Assembly (NCBI RefSeq): GCF_023074185.1
Contig: NZ_JADPKY010000027.1
Coordinates: forward strand, 21,001 to 85,000
Length of the DNA stretch: 64,000 bases
From: Bradyrhizobium sp. 132
Lineage (GTDB): Bacteria; Pseudomonadota; Alphaproteobacteria; Rhizobiales; Xanthobacteraceae
Direction of reading: 5' to 3'
In this document: positions 6,665 to 17,197 of the stretch, one piece after another
Position numbering within the stretch: position 1 is the stretch's first letter
How the letters are laid out: every line of letters begins with the position of its first letter
Notes under the pieces: model-generated
The model's input: only the letters and a program-made list of their open reading frames with translations
Database searches by the model: none
What the model was told of the DNA's origin: nothing
Program-made: the position numbers and the translations under genes

Positions 6665-8083
6665 ATGGACAACCGCAGCGACATCTGGCGTGGCATCGAC
6701 ACGATCAAGGCGCGTTTCATCGACCTCAGCGACAAAGTCTGGGGCATGCCCGAGGTGTGCTACACCGAGGCGCGGTCAGCCGCAGAGCATCTCGCCGAGT
6801 TGCGTCATCAGGGCTTTCGCATCACCGAGAACGTCGCGGACATTCCGACCGCGGTGTTGGGCGAGTGGGGTGAGGGCGGACCGGTCATTGCCTTCATGGG
6901 GGAATATGACGCGCTGCCGGGCCTGAGCCAGGAGGCGGGCGTCGCGGAACATCGGCCAATTGAGACCGGTGGCCATGGCCATGGCTGCGGTCATAATCTG
7001 CTCGGCTCGGCGGCGCTGCTGGCCGCGACCGCGGTGAAGGACTGGCTCGCCGAGAACAAGTTGCCGGGCCGCGTGCGTTATTACGGCTGCCCGGCGGAAG
7101 AAGGCGGCGCAGCAAAAGCATTCATGGTCCGCTCCGGCGCGTTCGAGGACGCTGATGTCGCCATCACCTGGCACCCGAGCAGCTTATGGGAGGTGGCGGT
7201 GACGCCGTCCCTCGCTAACACGCGCGCCGATTTCATCTTCACCGGCCGTACCTCGCATGCGGCAGCCTCGCCGCATCTCGGCCGCTCCGCGCTCGACGCG
7301 GTGGAGCTGATGAATGTCGGCGTGAACTATATGCGCGAGCACATGCCGAGCGATGCTCGCGTCCACTACGCGGTGCTCGATACCGGCGGGATCGCGCCGA
7401 ACGTGGTGCAGGCCCACGCGCGTGTGCGCTATTCGATCCGCGCCCGCGACCTGTCCGGCATGAACGAGCTGGTCGGGCGCGTGAACAAGATCGCGCAGGG
7501 CGCAGCCCTGATGACAGAGACCAAGATGGAGATGAAGGTCATTTCCGCGGTCTCCAACATCCTGCCCAATGCTCCCTTGGAGCAGGCGCTGCACCGGGTC
7601 ATGGAAGAGCTCGGCCCGCCGCATTTCGACGACGCCGACAAGACCTTCGCGACCCAAATCCGCGCGACGCTGAGCGACAAGGACATCGCCGCGGTCTATT
7701 ATGCGATCGGCATGGAGCCGACCGATCGGCCGCTGGCCGACTTCCTGGTGCCGCTCGATGCCAAGCGTAACCCGCAGGTCGGCTCGACCGATGTGGGTGA
7801 TGTGAGCTGGGTGGTGCCGACCGTGCAGGTCCATTCACCCACGGTTGCAATCGGCACGCCTTTCCATACCTGGCAGGTGGTTGCGCAGGGCAAGAGCGCG
7901 CATGCGCACAAGGCCATGGTGCAGGCCGCCAAGGCGATGGCCGGCATCGGCATCAAGGCGTTGACGGAGCCGGAGCTGATCAAGGCCGCCAAGGCTGACC
8001 TCGAGAAGCGGACGGCCAGGACGCCTTACGTCTGTCCGCTGCCGGACCACATCGCGCCACCGCTCGACATGTCCGTGGCGTAG
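6665..8083 (+). CDS. M20-family amidohydrolase (AbgB-like)
   Basis: 472-residue metal-dependent amidohydrolase of the M20D group. It has the metal-binding motifs G-H-G-H-G-C-G-H-N-L and A-E-E-G-G, plus a dimerisation (lid) domain in the middle with T-S-H-A-A-A-S-P-H-L-G-R-S-A-L-D-A. The closest familiar relative is the p-aminobenzoyl-glutamate hydrolase subunit AbgB; such enzymes cleave N-acyl amino acids or small peptides. The ATG at 6665 (M-D-N-R-S-D-I-W) begins the conserved sequence; longer frames start at 6575 and 6611 without a well-placed binding site. It lies directly upstream of a Dpp-type ABC transporter, suggesting that it processes the imported peptide-like substrate in the cytoplasm. 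Confidence 0.9.
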   Translation: MDNRSDIWRGIDTIKARFIDLSDKVWGMPEVCYTEARSAAEHLAELRHQGFRITENVADIPTAVLGEWGEGGPVIAFMGEYDALPGLSQEAGVAEHRPIETGGHGHGCGHNLLGSAALLAATAVKDWLAENKLPGRVRYYGCPAEEGGAAKAFMVRSGAFEDADVAITWHPSSLWEVAVTPSLANTRADFIFTGRTSHAAASPHLGRSALDAVELMNVGVNYMREHMPSDARVHYAVLDTGGIAPNVVQAHARVRYSIRARDLSGMNELVGRVNKIAQGAALMTETKMEMKVISAVSNILPNAPLEQALHRVMEELGPPHFDDADKTFATQIRATLSDKDIAAVYYAIGMEPTDRPLADFLVPLDAKRNPQVGSTDVGDVSWVVPTVQVHSPTVAIGTPFHTWQVVAQGKSAHAHKAMVQAAKAMAGIGIKALTEPELIKAAKADLEKRTARTPYVCPLPDHIAPPLDMSVA

Positions 8084-8345
8084 AATTTCGCCTCGATACT
8101 TCGTCTGATCCGGCGAACAAATTTTCTGCAGTGCAGCGCGGAATCCAGCTTGTTTTGATGCTGGATTGCCGAACGGATGGGCTGCGGAATATGGTTTTGC
8201 CCAACAGACAGTCAGAAGACCGTTTGCATACACACGCTCGCTGTTGACGCGCACCCCATTCGGTGTGCCATCTACCGCCAGCCAAGCCCGGTGGTCGCCT
8301 CGCGCGACCGCCTGCATCCATACGGGAACCAGACGGGGGACAACC

Positions 8346-10136
8346 ATGCTGGATAAAGAACTACGTTCGATGATCGGTGACGTGAAGGACGGGCGGATGG
8401 ATCGCCGCGGCTTCATTCAGCGCCTGGCTGCCGTGGGTCTCACCGCGCCGCTGGCCAACCAGATCCTCGCGCTTGGCGGTGTCGCGATGGCTGAGGGCGT
8501 CTCGACCTACAAGCCGACCAAGCGCGGCGGCGGTGGTGCGCTCAAGCTGCTGTGGTGGCAGGGGCCGACCCTGCTCAATCCGCATTTTGCCACCGGCACC
8601 AAGGACCAGGACGGCGCGCGCCTGTTCTACGAGCCGCTCGCCTGTTGGGATCCCGACGGCAACATGAAGCTGGTTCTGGCCGCCGAAATTCCCTCGATCC
8701 AGAACGGCGGCCTCGCCGCCGACGGCAAGTCGGTGACCTGGAAGCTTAAACCCGGCGTCAAATGGCATGACGGCACGCCGTTCACAGCCGACGACGTCGT
8801 GTTCAACTGGGAATATGGCAAGGATCCGGCGACCTCCGCGCTGACGATCGGGACGCTCCGCGACATCACGGTCGAGAAGGTGGACGACCTCACGGTCCGC
8901 ATCGTCTTCAACAAGCCGACGCCGTTCTGGGCCGATGCCTTTGTCGGGGCTCCCAATACCCTCATCCCGAAACATCTGTTCAAGGACTATATGGGGTCCA
9001 AATCGCGGGAGGCGCCGAGCAACCTCTCGCCGGTCGGCACCGGCCCCTACAAGTTCGTCGAGTTCAAGCCGGGCGATCTTGTCCGCGGCGTGATCAATCC
9101 CGATTATCACATGGCGAACCGCCCCTATTTCGATTCGATCGAGATGAAGGGCGGCGGCGATGCCGTCTCTGCCGCGCGCGCGGTGATCCAGACCGGCGAG
9201 TATGATTTCGGCTGGAACATTCAGGTCGAGGACGACGTGCTGCTGCGCCTGGAGAAGGGCGGCAAGGGAAAGACCGTCTACGCAGTCGGCGGCGACACGG
9301 AGTTCATCGCACTGAACTTCACCGATCCCAACACCGAGGTCGATGGCGAACGCTCTTCGATGAAGACCAAGCACCCGCTGTTTTCCGATCCGGCGGTGCG
9401 CAAGGCACTCTCGTTGCTGATCGATCGCGAGTCGGTCAAGAAGGCGATCTACGGCCGCGCCGGCCGGACCTCCGCCAACTTCCTCAACGGGCCGGAAAAA
9501 TTCGTCTCCAAGAACACCTCGTGGGAGTTCAGCGTGGAGAAGGCCTCGAAGATCCTCGACGATGCCGGCTGGAAGCCGGGCGTCGACGGCATCCGCGAGA
9601 AGGACGGCAAGAAGCTGAAGCTCGTCTACCAGACCTCGATCAACGGCCCGCGCCAGAAGACCCAGGCGATCGTCAAGCAGGCCTGCCAGAAGGCGGGCAT
9701 CGACGTCGAGCTGAAATCGGTCGTGGCCTCCGTGTTCTTCTCCTCCGACGTCGGCAATCCCGATACCTATTCCAAGTTCTACGCCGACATGGAGATGTTC
9801 CAGATCCCGCTGAGCCAGCCCGATCCGTCGCAACACATGCGTCGCTACCTTTCGAACCTTGTCGCCACCAAGGAGAACAAGTGGCAGGGCACCAACTTCC
9901 CGCGCTGGGTCAACAAGGACTACGACGCGACCATCCAGGCCGCCGACGGCGAGATGGATCCGGTCAAGCGCGCGGCGCTCTACATCAAGGCCAATGACCT
10001 CATGTACCAGGACACCGTGTTCATCCCGGTGCAGCACCGCCTGAAGGTCGAGGCGGCCGCCACCAATCTGCGCCCGGTCATTTCCGGCTGGGCCAACGAG
10101 ACCGATAATTTGTTCGACTGGTATCGCGAGGAATGA
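8346..10136 (+). CDS. Peptide ABC transporter substrate-binding protein
   Basis: 596-residue family 5 (DppA/OppA-type) extracellular solute-binding protein. The N-terminus carries a twin-arginine signal (M-D-R-R-G-F-I-Q-R-L) with a hydrophobic core ending near A-M-A. The mature part shows the family pattern L-x-P-G-V-K-W-H-D-G-T-P-F-T-A-D-D-V-V. It would bind peptides or related compounds in the periplasm for the two permeases and two ATPases that follow. The ATG is preceded by GGGGGA; 60 in-frame codons upstream have no binding site. First gene of the five-gene transporter unit, 262 bp after the M20 hydrolase gene. Confidence 0.92.
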   Translation: MLDKELRSMIGDVKDGRMDRRGFIQRLAAVGLTAPLANQILALGGVAMAEGVSTYKPTKRGGGGALKLLWWQGPTLLNPHFATGTKDQDGARLFYEPLACWDPDGNMKLVLAAEIPSIQNGGLAADGKSVTWKLKPGVKWHDGTPFTADDVVFNWEYGKDPATSALTIGTLRDITVEKVDDLTVRIVFNKPTPFWADAFVGAPNTLIPKHLFKDYMGSKSREAPSNLSPVGTGPYKFVEFKPGDLVRGVINPDYHMANRPYFDSIEMKGGGDAVSAARAVIQTGEYDFGWNIQVEDDVLLRLEKGGKGKTVYAVGGDTEFIALNFTDPNTEVDGERSSMKTKHPLFSDPAVRKALSLLIDRESVKKAIYGRAGRTSANFLNGPEKFVSKNTSWEFSVEKASKILDDAGWKPGVDGIREKDGKKLKLVYQTSINGPRQKTQAIVKQACQKAGIDVELKSVVASVFFSSDVGNPDTYSKFYADMEMFQIPLSQPDPSQHMRRYLSNLVATKENKWQGTNFPRWVNKDYDATIQAADGEMDPVKRAALYIKANDLMYQDTVFIPVQHRLKVEAAATNLRPVISGWANETDNLFDWYREE

Positions 10137-10166
10137 TCACGCGCGCCTAGAGCGGTTCCTTCCCTC

Positions 10167-11126
10167 ATGAGTCAGTATGTCCTGCGTCGCCTCCTGATCG
10201 CGATTCCGAGCCTGCTCGGAATTTCGCTCGTGCTCTTCGTCGTGCTCGCATTAGCGCCGGGCGATCCGTTCTCGGAACTGGCGACCAATCCGAACGTGCC
10301 GCCCGAAGTGCAGGCCGCGCTTCGGGCGAGGTTCGGCCTCGACGATCCGATCTACCTTCGTTACCTGCACTGGCTCAACGCCATGCTGCACGGCGACTGG
10401 GGTTTCTCCTTCGTCAGCCGGATGAACGTCGACACGCTCATTCTCCAGCGACTGCCTACGACGCTCTACGTGATCGGATCGGCGCAGATTCTGGCGCTCC
10501 TGATCGCGATCCCGGTCGGGGTCTATGCCGCGACGAAACCTTATTCGCTGTTCGACCAGGTTGCCAACACGCTCGCCTTTGTCGGCTTCTCGCTGCCGAC
10601 CTTCTTCACCGGCATCCTGTTCATCCTGATCTTCTCGGTCACGCTGGACTGGCTGCCTTTCGTCTACACGACCGACATCAAGGGCACGGGGGTTCACTGG
10701 GTGCTGGAGATGATCCGTCAGGCGATCATGCCGGTAGCGGTGCTCGGCCTGTTCCAGGCTGCGTCGATGACGCGCTTCGTGCGCTCGGCGATGCTCGACG
10801 TCATTCGGCTGGATTACGTCACCACCGCGCGCGCCAAGGGCATCGGCCAGCGACGGGTGATCGTCAAGCACGTGATGCGCAACGCGATGATCCCGGTCGT
10901 CACGCTCATCGCGTTGCAAATCCCGGCGGTGTTCGGCGGCGCCATCGTCACCGAGCAGATTTTCCGCATCCCCGGCATCGGCTCGCTGCTGATCTCCTCC
11001 ATCCTTTCAAACGACACGCCGGTGGTGATGGCCGTCACCTTCGTCTTTGCGTGCCTCGTCGTGCTGTTCAATCTCATCGCGGACGTTCTTTATGGCTGGC
11101 TTGACCCTCGCATCTCCCTCCGCTGA
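10167..11126 (+). CDS. Peptide ABC transporter permease (DppB-like)
   Basis: 319-residue inner-membrane permease with about six membrane segments. The N-terminal M-x-x-Y-V-L-R-R-L-L-I-A-I-P-S-L-L-G start and the A-L-A-P-G-D-P motif are typical of DppB/OppB. The EAA loop that contacts the ATPases is visible near residues 214-233 (Y-V-T-T-A-R-A-K-G-I-G). It follows the binding-protein gene after 30 bp and overlaps the next permease gene. Confidence 0.93.
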   Translation: MSQYVLRRLLIAIPSLLGISLVLFVVLALAPGDPFSELATNPNVPPEVQAALRARFGLDDPIYLRYLHWLNAMLHGDWGFSFVSRMNVDTLILQRLPTTLYVIGSAQILALLIAIPVGVYAATKPYSLFDQVANTLAFVGFSLPTFFTGILFILIFSVTLDWLPFVYTTDIKGTGVHWVLEMIRQAIMPVAVLGLFQAASMTRFVRSAMLDVIRLDYVTTARAKGIGQRRVIVKHVMRNAMIPVVTLIALQIPAVFGGAIVTEQIFRIPGIGSLLISSILSNDTPVVMAVTFVFACLVVLFNLIADVLYGWLDPRISLR

Positions 11127-12008
11127 GCGGCGGGTCTACTCGCCCTGGCGCGAGACGTGGCGGCGCTATAGCCGCCACAAGCTTGCCGTGGTCAGTGCGT
11201 TCCTGCTCCTCATTCTGATCCTGGCGGTGGTGGCCGGCCCCTTTGTCTGGCGGGTCAAGATCGACGACATCGATATCGTGGCGGGCATGCAGGGGCCGTC
11301 GCTGGCCCATCCCTTCGGCACCGACGATCTCGGACAGGACATCCTCGCCCGCATGATCTATGGCGGGCGCATCTCGCTCGCGGTCGGACTCGCCGCGATG
11401 CTGGTCTCGGTCTTTGTCGGTGTGCTGATCGGCTCGCTTGCCGGCATGTCGCGCGGTGCGCTCGGGCATGGGCTGATGTGGCTCACCGATCTCTTTTTGT
11501 CGCTGCCGCAATTGCCCCTGCTGTTGTTGCTGATCTATCTGTTCCGCGACGGGCTGAAGGCCGCGTTCGGCCCGGAGGGCGGCATTTTCATCCTGATCGT
11601 GCTCGTGATCGGTGGCTTGCGCTGGATGCCGGTCGCCCGGCTCGTTCGCGCGCAGTTCCTGTCGATCCGTGAGAAGGAATTCGTCGAAGCCGCGCGCGCG
11701 CTCGGGGCGAGCCCGGTGCGGCAAGTGGTCCGCCACATCCTGCCCAATGCGCTCGGTCCGGTGATCATCGCCGGCACCATCGACGTCGCCGCCGCCATCA
11801 TCGCGGAATCGACGCTGTCCTTCCTCGGCCTCGGCTTCCCTCCGGATACACCGACCTGGGGTCGGCTGCTCTATGACGCCAAGGACTTCCTCGACATCGG
11901 GCCGCACTGGGCTCTGTTTCCGGGCGGCGCGATCTTCATCGCGGTGGTCGCCATCAACTTCATCGGCGATGGCCTGCGTGACGCGCTCGATGCGCGGCGG
12001 GTGATCTG

Positions 12009-12009
<1 letters not shown>
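11092..12009 (+). CDS. Peptide ABC transporter permease (DppC-like)
   Basis: 305-residue partner permease. The N-terminal [13 protein letters not shown] followed by a membrane segment and [11 protein letters not shown] is the DppC/OppC_N signature; the EAA motif is [10 protein letters not shown]. The ATG at 11092 overlaps the end of the dppB-like gene by 35 bp, indicating translational coupling. A longer in-frame start at 11047 would extend the overlap and lacks family similarity. Confidence 0.92.
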
Positions 12010-13000
<991 letters not shown>

Positions 13001-13004
<4 letters not shown>

Positions 13005-13969
13005 GCGAACCCCTGCTGCGCGTCAGCGGCCTGAAGAAATATTTCCCCGTACACGGCGGGCTGTTGTCGCGCCAGGTCGGCAGCGTCTACGCGGTCGACG
13101 GCGTCTCGTTCTCGGTCAATCGCGGCGAGACGCTCGGCCTCGTCGGCGAATCCGGCTGCGGCAAGTCGACGACGGGACGCTGCGTGCTGCGCCTGATCGA
13201 GCCGACCGACGGCGAGGTGGTGTTCGACGGCCAGGACGTCCGCCAGCTCGGCGGCACCGATTTGCGCGCGATGCGGCGGAACATGCAGCTCGTGTTCCAG
13301 GATCCCTTCGCCTCACTCAACCCGCGCATGACGATCGGCGCGATCCTCGGCGAGGCGCTGATCATCCATAAGCTTGGCTCATCGGCCAAGGAGCGTGAGG
13401 ATCGCGTCGCGAGCCTGCTGGTGAAGGTCGGGCTCAAAGCCGAGCATATGCGCCGCTATCCGCACGAATTCTCCGGCGGCCAGCGCCAGCGCATCGTGAT
13501 CGCGCGTGCGCTCGCGGTCGAGCCGAAGCTGATCGTCTGCGACGAACCGGTGTCGGCGCTCGACGTGTCGATTCAGGCCCAGGTCATCAACCTGCTGGAA
13601 GATCTTCAGGCCGAGTTGAACCTCACCTATCTCTTCGTCGCGCATGATTTGTCGGTGGTCGAGCACATCTCCGACCGCGTCGCGGTGATGTATCTCGGCC
13701 GCATCGTCGAGCTTGCCAAGGCCAGCGATCTCTATCGTAACCCGCAGCATCCCTACACCAGGGCGCTGTTGTCCGCCGTGCCAGTGCCCGATCCCAGGCT
13801 CAAGCGCGAGCGCATCCGTCTCAAGGGCGACGTCCCGAGCCCGATGAAGCCGCCGTCAGGCTGCCACTTCCACACCCGCTGTCCGATCGCCCAGCCGCGC
13901 TGTTCGGAGAGCGCCCCTGAGCTGAGGGAAGGCGCAGGGGGGCATTTTGTGGCGTGCCATCTGGCGTGA
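13001..13969 (+). CDS. Peptide ABC transporter ATPase (DppF-like)
   Basis: 322-residue ATPase. Walker A G-E-S-G-C-G-K-S, signature S-G-G-Q-R-Q-R, Walker [13 protein letters not shown], and a C-terminal extension with G-C-H-F-H-T-R-C-P as in DppF/OppF. The ATG overlaps the stop of the dppD-like gene (ATGA), so translation is coupled. The reading frame continues far upstream through dppD, but that part is a shadow. Confidence 0.93.
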
Positions 13970-13993
13970 GGCCGAGGAAAGCGAAGCGCGCAT

Positions 13994-14641
13994 TCATGCA
14001 TGAAGCAGGCCGTACTCCGAAAGGGCCAGCCTGAAAGTCTCCACCGAGGTGTGGTGATGCGCGAACAGACCCGCTTCGCGCGCGCCGGCGACATTGGCCA
14101 CGAGATCGTCGACGAACAGAACGTTCTCCGGCCTCACGTCGAGCTCCGACAGACAGAGGCGGTAGCAGCGCGGGTCCGGCTTCGCCGTCTTGAACCGGGC
14201 CGACGTGTAGATTCGCGCGCCGAACAGCGGCGGCAATTCCGGCAGCAGCATATTGATATGGTCGGCGACCAGCGTGGTGTTGTTGGTCAGGACGGCAATG
14301 TCGACGGCTTTACATAAGCTGCCGGCAATCTCCAGCATCTCAGGATCGGCTTGCATTGAACGGCGTCGCGCCTCGATCCACTCGTCCAGTGACAGCGGAT
14401 AGCCGATGCGCTCGCCGAAACCCCGCAAATAGTCCCCGGCATCGAGAGTGCCGGAATCTCCGAGCAGTTCGAAGCCGCTGTCCCAGATCGCCTTGTGGAC
14501 GAATTCGCTCGTGGCCCCCGCAAGCTTCGCCAGCCATGCGACACGCTTTCCCCTGTCGTAGTCGCAGAGGACATTGTCCATGTCGAAGAGGACGAGTTTG
14601 ATCCCACCAGTCACAGCAGCACGCTCGGATTGGCCGAACAT
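13994..14641 (-). CDS. HAD-superfamily hydrolase (subfamily IA)
   Basis: 215 residues. Motif I is F-D-M-D-N-V-L near the N-terminus, with the nucleophile Asp and general acid Asp; motif II is V-L-T-N-N-T; motif III/IV is K-P-D-P-R-C-Y followed by V-L-F-V-D-D-L. The cap is the small helical type after motif I, so it should be a cytoplasmic phosphatase or dehalogenase-like hydrolase for a small phosphorylated metabolite. The ATG at 14641 has AAGGA about 10 bases upstream; an ATG seven codons earlier (14662) is also possible. Confidence 0.85.
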   Translation of the reverse strand: MFGQSERAAVTGGIKLVLFDMDNVLCDYDRGKRVAWLAKLAGATSEFVHKAIWDSGFELLGDSGTLDAGDYLRGFGERIGYPLSLDEWIEARRRSMQADPEMLEIAGSLCKAVDIAVLTNNTTLVADHINMLLPELPPLFGARIYTSARFKTAKPDPRCYRLCLSELDVRPENVLFVDDLVANVAGAREAGLFAHHHTSVETFRLALSEYGLLHA

Positions 14642-14812
14642 CCGGCCGTGATCCTTAGTCATATCTTGCCCGAACCCAGGAGACAAATGCGAGACAGCGC
14701 CGGATTGCTGAGCGCCCAGAGTTCCGTCTTTATGGCCGCCGCGTGCGTCGCGAACGTCATCCGCAGCTGCGGCGGTCAGGACAGGGTGCACGACGCCTGG
14801 CGTTGCCGTGTA

Positions 14813-15034
14813 TCATCCATCCAGCGTGAAGCCGACGCGCAGCGTGACCTGGTAGTGGCGCACGGCACCGTTCTCGATGTGGCCGCGCGTCTGCACCACC
14901 TCGAACCATTTCATCTCGCGAAGAGTCTTGGCGGCACGGCTGATCGCGTTCTTGATCGCATCCTCGATCGAGGTCTCCGACGATCCGACCAGTTCCAGGA
15001 TTTTGTAGACGTGATCCGTCTCGCTTGTAGGCAT
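14813..15034 (-). CDS. Dodecin flavoprotein
   Basis: 73-residue dodecin. The sequence [20 protein letters not shown], then [10 protein letters not shown] and Y-Q-V-T-L-R-V-G-F, matches the family almost throughout; the Trp is the residue that stacks on flavin. Dodecins form a hollow twelve-subunit sphere that stores or buffers FMN or related flavins (bacterial form). Two ATGs are two codons apart: AGGGGAG is too close (2 bases) to the first but well spaced before the second, so 15034 is chosen. Monocistronic. Confidence 0.93.
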   Translation of the reverse strand: MPTSETDHVYKILELVGSSETSIEDAIKNAISRAAKTLREMKWFEVVQTRGHIENGAVRHYQVTLRVGFTLDG

Positions 15035-15377
15035 AACCATTCTCCCCTTTTGCTGTGGCGAGGCCGTATATGTCTGTCGCGGACAGTCGGCGCTCGCAAG
15101 ACATCCGGCCTCGACTCTGAACGGATGCCGGCGCTTCGGGTTCCGTCCCCCGGCGCTCGCCCCGCTAGGCCCTGTCCATGGCCGTGGCTTCTTTTTTTAA
15201 GCGCACGGAAATGTGGGTCGCGCCTGCGCACTGCGCTCCCGAATTGGCGCACGGTCGCGGGGCTGCTCTTGCCCGTTCCGATGCGAGCGAGCGGCGCGTA
15301 CCGAAACTCAGTGCGGCGTTCTATCGCGACGTGGTGGCAAGGAATGCGATCGGGGTGTGAGGCGCTGCCTCTGAACC
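15035..15377. other. Intergenic region without supported gene
   Basis: 343 bp between the dodecin gene start and the end of the HNH endonuclease gene. I see the dodecin binding site at its left edge and a T-tract near 15190-15200, but no convincing gene; a 60-codon frame at 15178-15360 has no family resemblance or binding site. Confidence 0.5.
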
Positions 15378-15935
15378 CTACGGATCCAGCTCCGTGTCCC
15401 AGTAGAGATAATCCAGCCAGCTATCATGCAGATAGTTTGGCGGAAACAGCCGGCCGTTGCGGTGGAGCTGGTGCACGGTCGGCGCGAAGGCGTGCTGGCG
15501 CGGAAACATTTTTGCCTGGACCGGCGTGAGATTGCCTTTGCGCAAATTACAAGGCGAGCAGGCCGCGACCACGTTCTCCCAAGTGGTCTGGCCGCCTTTG
15601 CTGCGCGGGATGATGTGGTCGAAGGTGAGGTCTTCGGGCGAGCCGCAATATTGGCAGTTGAAGCGATCGCGCAGGAAGACGTTGAACCGGGTGAAGGCGG
15701 GGTGGGTGGTCGGCTTGACGAAGGATTTGAGCGAGACGACGCTCGGCAGCTGCATTTGCAGCGTGGGACTATGCACCGCCTGATCGTAATGCGCGACGAT
15801 GTTGACGCGGTCGAGGAACACCGCCTTGATCGCGTCCTGCCACGACCACAAAGACAGTGGATAGTAACTCAGCGGCCGGAAGTCCGCATTCAGCACCAAC
15901 ACCGGCCAATGACCATGCGAGACATGTGCGTTCAA
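15378..15935 (-). CDS. HNH endonuclease
   Basis: 185-residue protein with the HNH nuclease fold: C-Q-Y-C at about 99-102, then L-T-F-D-H-I-I-P-R-S-K-G-G, W-E-N-V-V-A-A-C-S-P-C-N-L-R-K-G-N. The two CxxC pairs should bind structural zinc, and the DHI plus N residues form the catalytic site. It is the stand-alone type conserved in alphaproteobacteria; its cellular role is not established. No ATG suits the conserved start (N-A-H-V-S-H-G-H-W-P-V-L), but a TTG at 15935 is preceded by AGGAG with 6-base spacing, and gives the usual family length as I remember it. Confidence 0.88.
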   Translation of the reverse strand: MNAHVSHGHWPVLVLNADFRPLSYYPLSLWSWQDAIKAVFLDRVNIVAHYDQAVHSPTLQMQLPSVVSLKSFVKPTTHPAFTRFNVFLRDRFNCQYCGSPEDLTFDHIIPRSKGGQTTWENVVAACSPCNLRKGNLTPVQAKMFPRQHAFAPTVHQLHRNGRLFPPNYLHDSWLDYLYWDTELDP

Positions 15936-16158
15936 GTAACGCTCCTGGCCTCCAAATGTACGCTGCGAAGCAGCATGTACTGACATACTACATGCAGCGT
16001 GACGGGATTGTGAAGCCCGTTGAGCGAGTTATTCCGGCGCAAAGCAATGCGGCCGGGGAGTGGCAAAGCGCTCAAAAACGCCGTGATTTGCGGGAATGAG
16101 GACGACGTCGGGGGAGCCGGCGTCTTCCTGACAGCGCGTCGCGGCGTTGCTGGGGCAG

Positions 16159-17136
16159 CTACTCCCGCACCCGCTCCAGCTTCTGCAAACATCGCGTCCC
16201 GCGCACCGCCGCCGGCATCTCCTCGTCCGGAAAGCTGGTCTTCCAGTCGGTGACGCCGACCTCGCCGACATAGATGTCGCCTCTAGAATCCAGCGCGATG
16301 CCGTGCGGGGCCAAGAACTTTCCGCTCGCAACGCCGGGGCCTTCCTCGCCGCCGAGCCGCGCGATGCGGTTGCCCTTCGCATCCACGATCGACAGCCGCG
16401 GGCCGAGATTGGGCACCTTGCGGTTGACGGCGAGGCCGGGGCCGAGTTCCCCGATGACGAAGGTCGGGGTTTTGCCGCCGCCGCAACAGCACAGCGCGCA
16501 GGGGCGGTGCAGATTGTTCCACTGCGTCTCGTACCTGCCGTTGCCGTCGAACACCTGCACGCGGTGGTTCTCACGGTCGGCGACATAGACAAAACCGTCG
16601 GAGTCGGTGGCGATGTTGTGCACGATGTTGAACTGGCCGGGATCGGTGCCGGGCTCACCCCAGCTCTTCATCAGCTTGCCATCGGGCGTGAACTTGTGCA
16701 CGCGCGCATTGCCATAGCCGTCGGAGACATAGATTTCGCCCTTCGGCGACAGCGCGGTGTGGGTGCAGCGGTGGAAGGGATCGCCGCTCATGAACGGTGA
16801 TGGTTTTTCGGGAATGCCGATCGTCAGGAGCACCTTGCCGTCGGTGGTGCATTTGCGCACGGTGTGGTCGCCGTCGTCGGTGCAATAGAGATTGTCGTCG
16901 GCATCGATGTGCAGGCCATGGGCGCGCGAGAACAGACCTTCGCCCCAACTGCCGAGAAAACTGCCCTCGCGGTCCAGTACGACCATCGGATGGGCCCCGC
17001 GATTGAAGACGTAGGCGCGGTCCTTGCTGTCGACCGCGACCGAAGCGACGTCGGTGAGCTGCCATCCGTCGGGAAGTTTCGCGAAGTTTTCGACGACGCG
17101 GTAGCGATGTTCGCCGGTGCCGAGAATGGCTGGCAT
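16159..17136 (-). CDS. NHL-repeat beta-propeller protein
   Basis: 325 residues made of about six NHL repeats (patterns such as V-A-V-D-S-K-D-R-A-Y-V-F-N-R-G and I-A-T-D-S-D-G-F-V-Y-V-A-D-R-E-N-H-R-V-Q-V-F), forming a six-bladed propeller. Related to the peptidyl-alpha-hydroxyglycine lyase/NHL family, but the lyase residues cannot be confirmed by eye. No signal peptide is visible. An odd feature is the cysteine cluster C213-x2-C216-C217-C218. AAGGGA precedes the ATG. It begins 61 bp downstream of the flavin monooxygenase gene on the same strand, so the two may form an operon in catabolism of an unknown compound. Confidence 0.85.
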   Translation of the reverse strand: MPAILGTGEHRYRVVENFAKLPDGWQLTDVASVAVDSKDRAYVFNRGAHPMVVLDREGSFLGSWGEGLFSRAHGLHIDADDNLYCTDDGDHTVRKCTTDGKVLLTIGIPEKPSPFMSGDPFHRCTHTALSPKGEIYVSDGYGNARVHKFTPDGKLMKSWGEPGTDPGQFNIVHNIATDSDGFVYVADRENHRVQVFDGNGRYETQWNNLHRPCALCCCGGGKTPTFVIGELGPGLAVNRKVPNLGPRLSIVDAKGNRIARLGGEEGPGVASGKFLAPHGIALDSRGDIYVGEVGVTDWKTSFPDEEMPAAVRGTRCLQKLERVRE

Positions 17137-17197
17137 GGGTGGTCCCTTCCTATAGCTATTTCTGTCGTGCTCGTTTGCATCCGCAATGACGAGAGGC

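Noticed and set aside
8361..10037. A 558-residue minus-strand open frame
   Set aside because: Antisense shadow of the substrate-binding protein gene; composition is Asp/Arg/Leu-rich in the manner of reverse-frame translations.
15178..15360. Possible 60-residue gene in the gap before the HNH gene
   Set aside because: No ribosome binding site, no family resemblance, and unlike composition.
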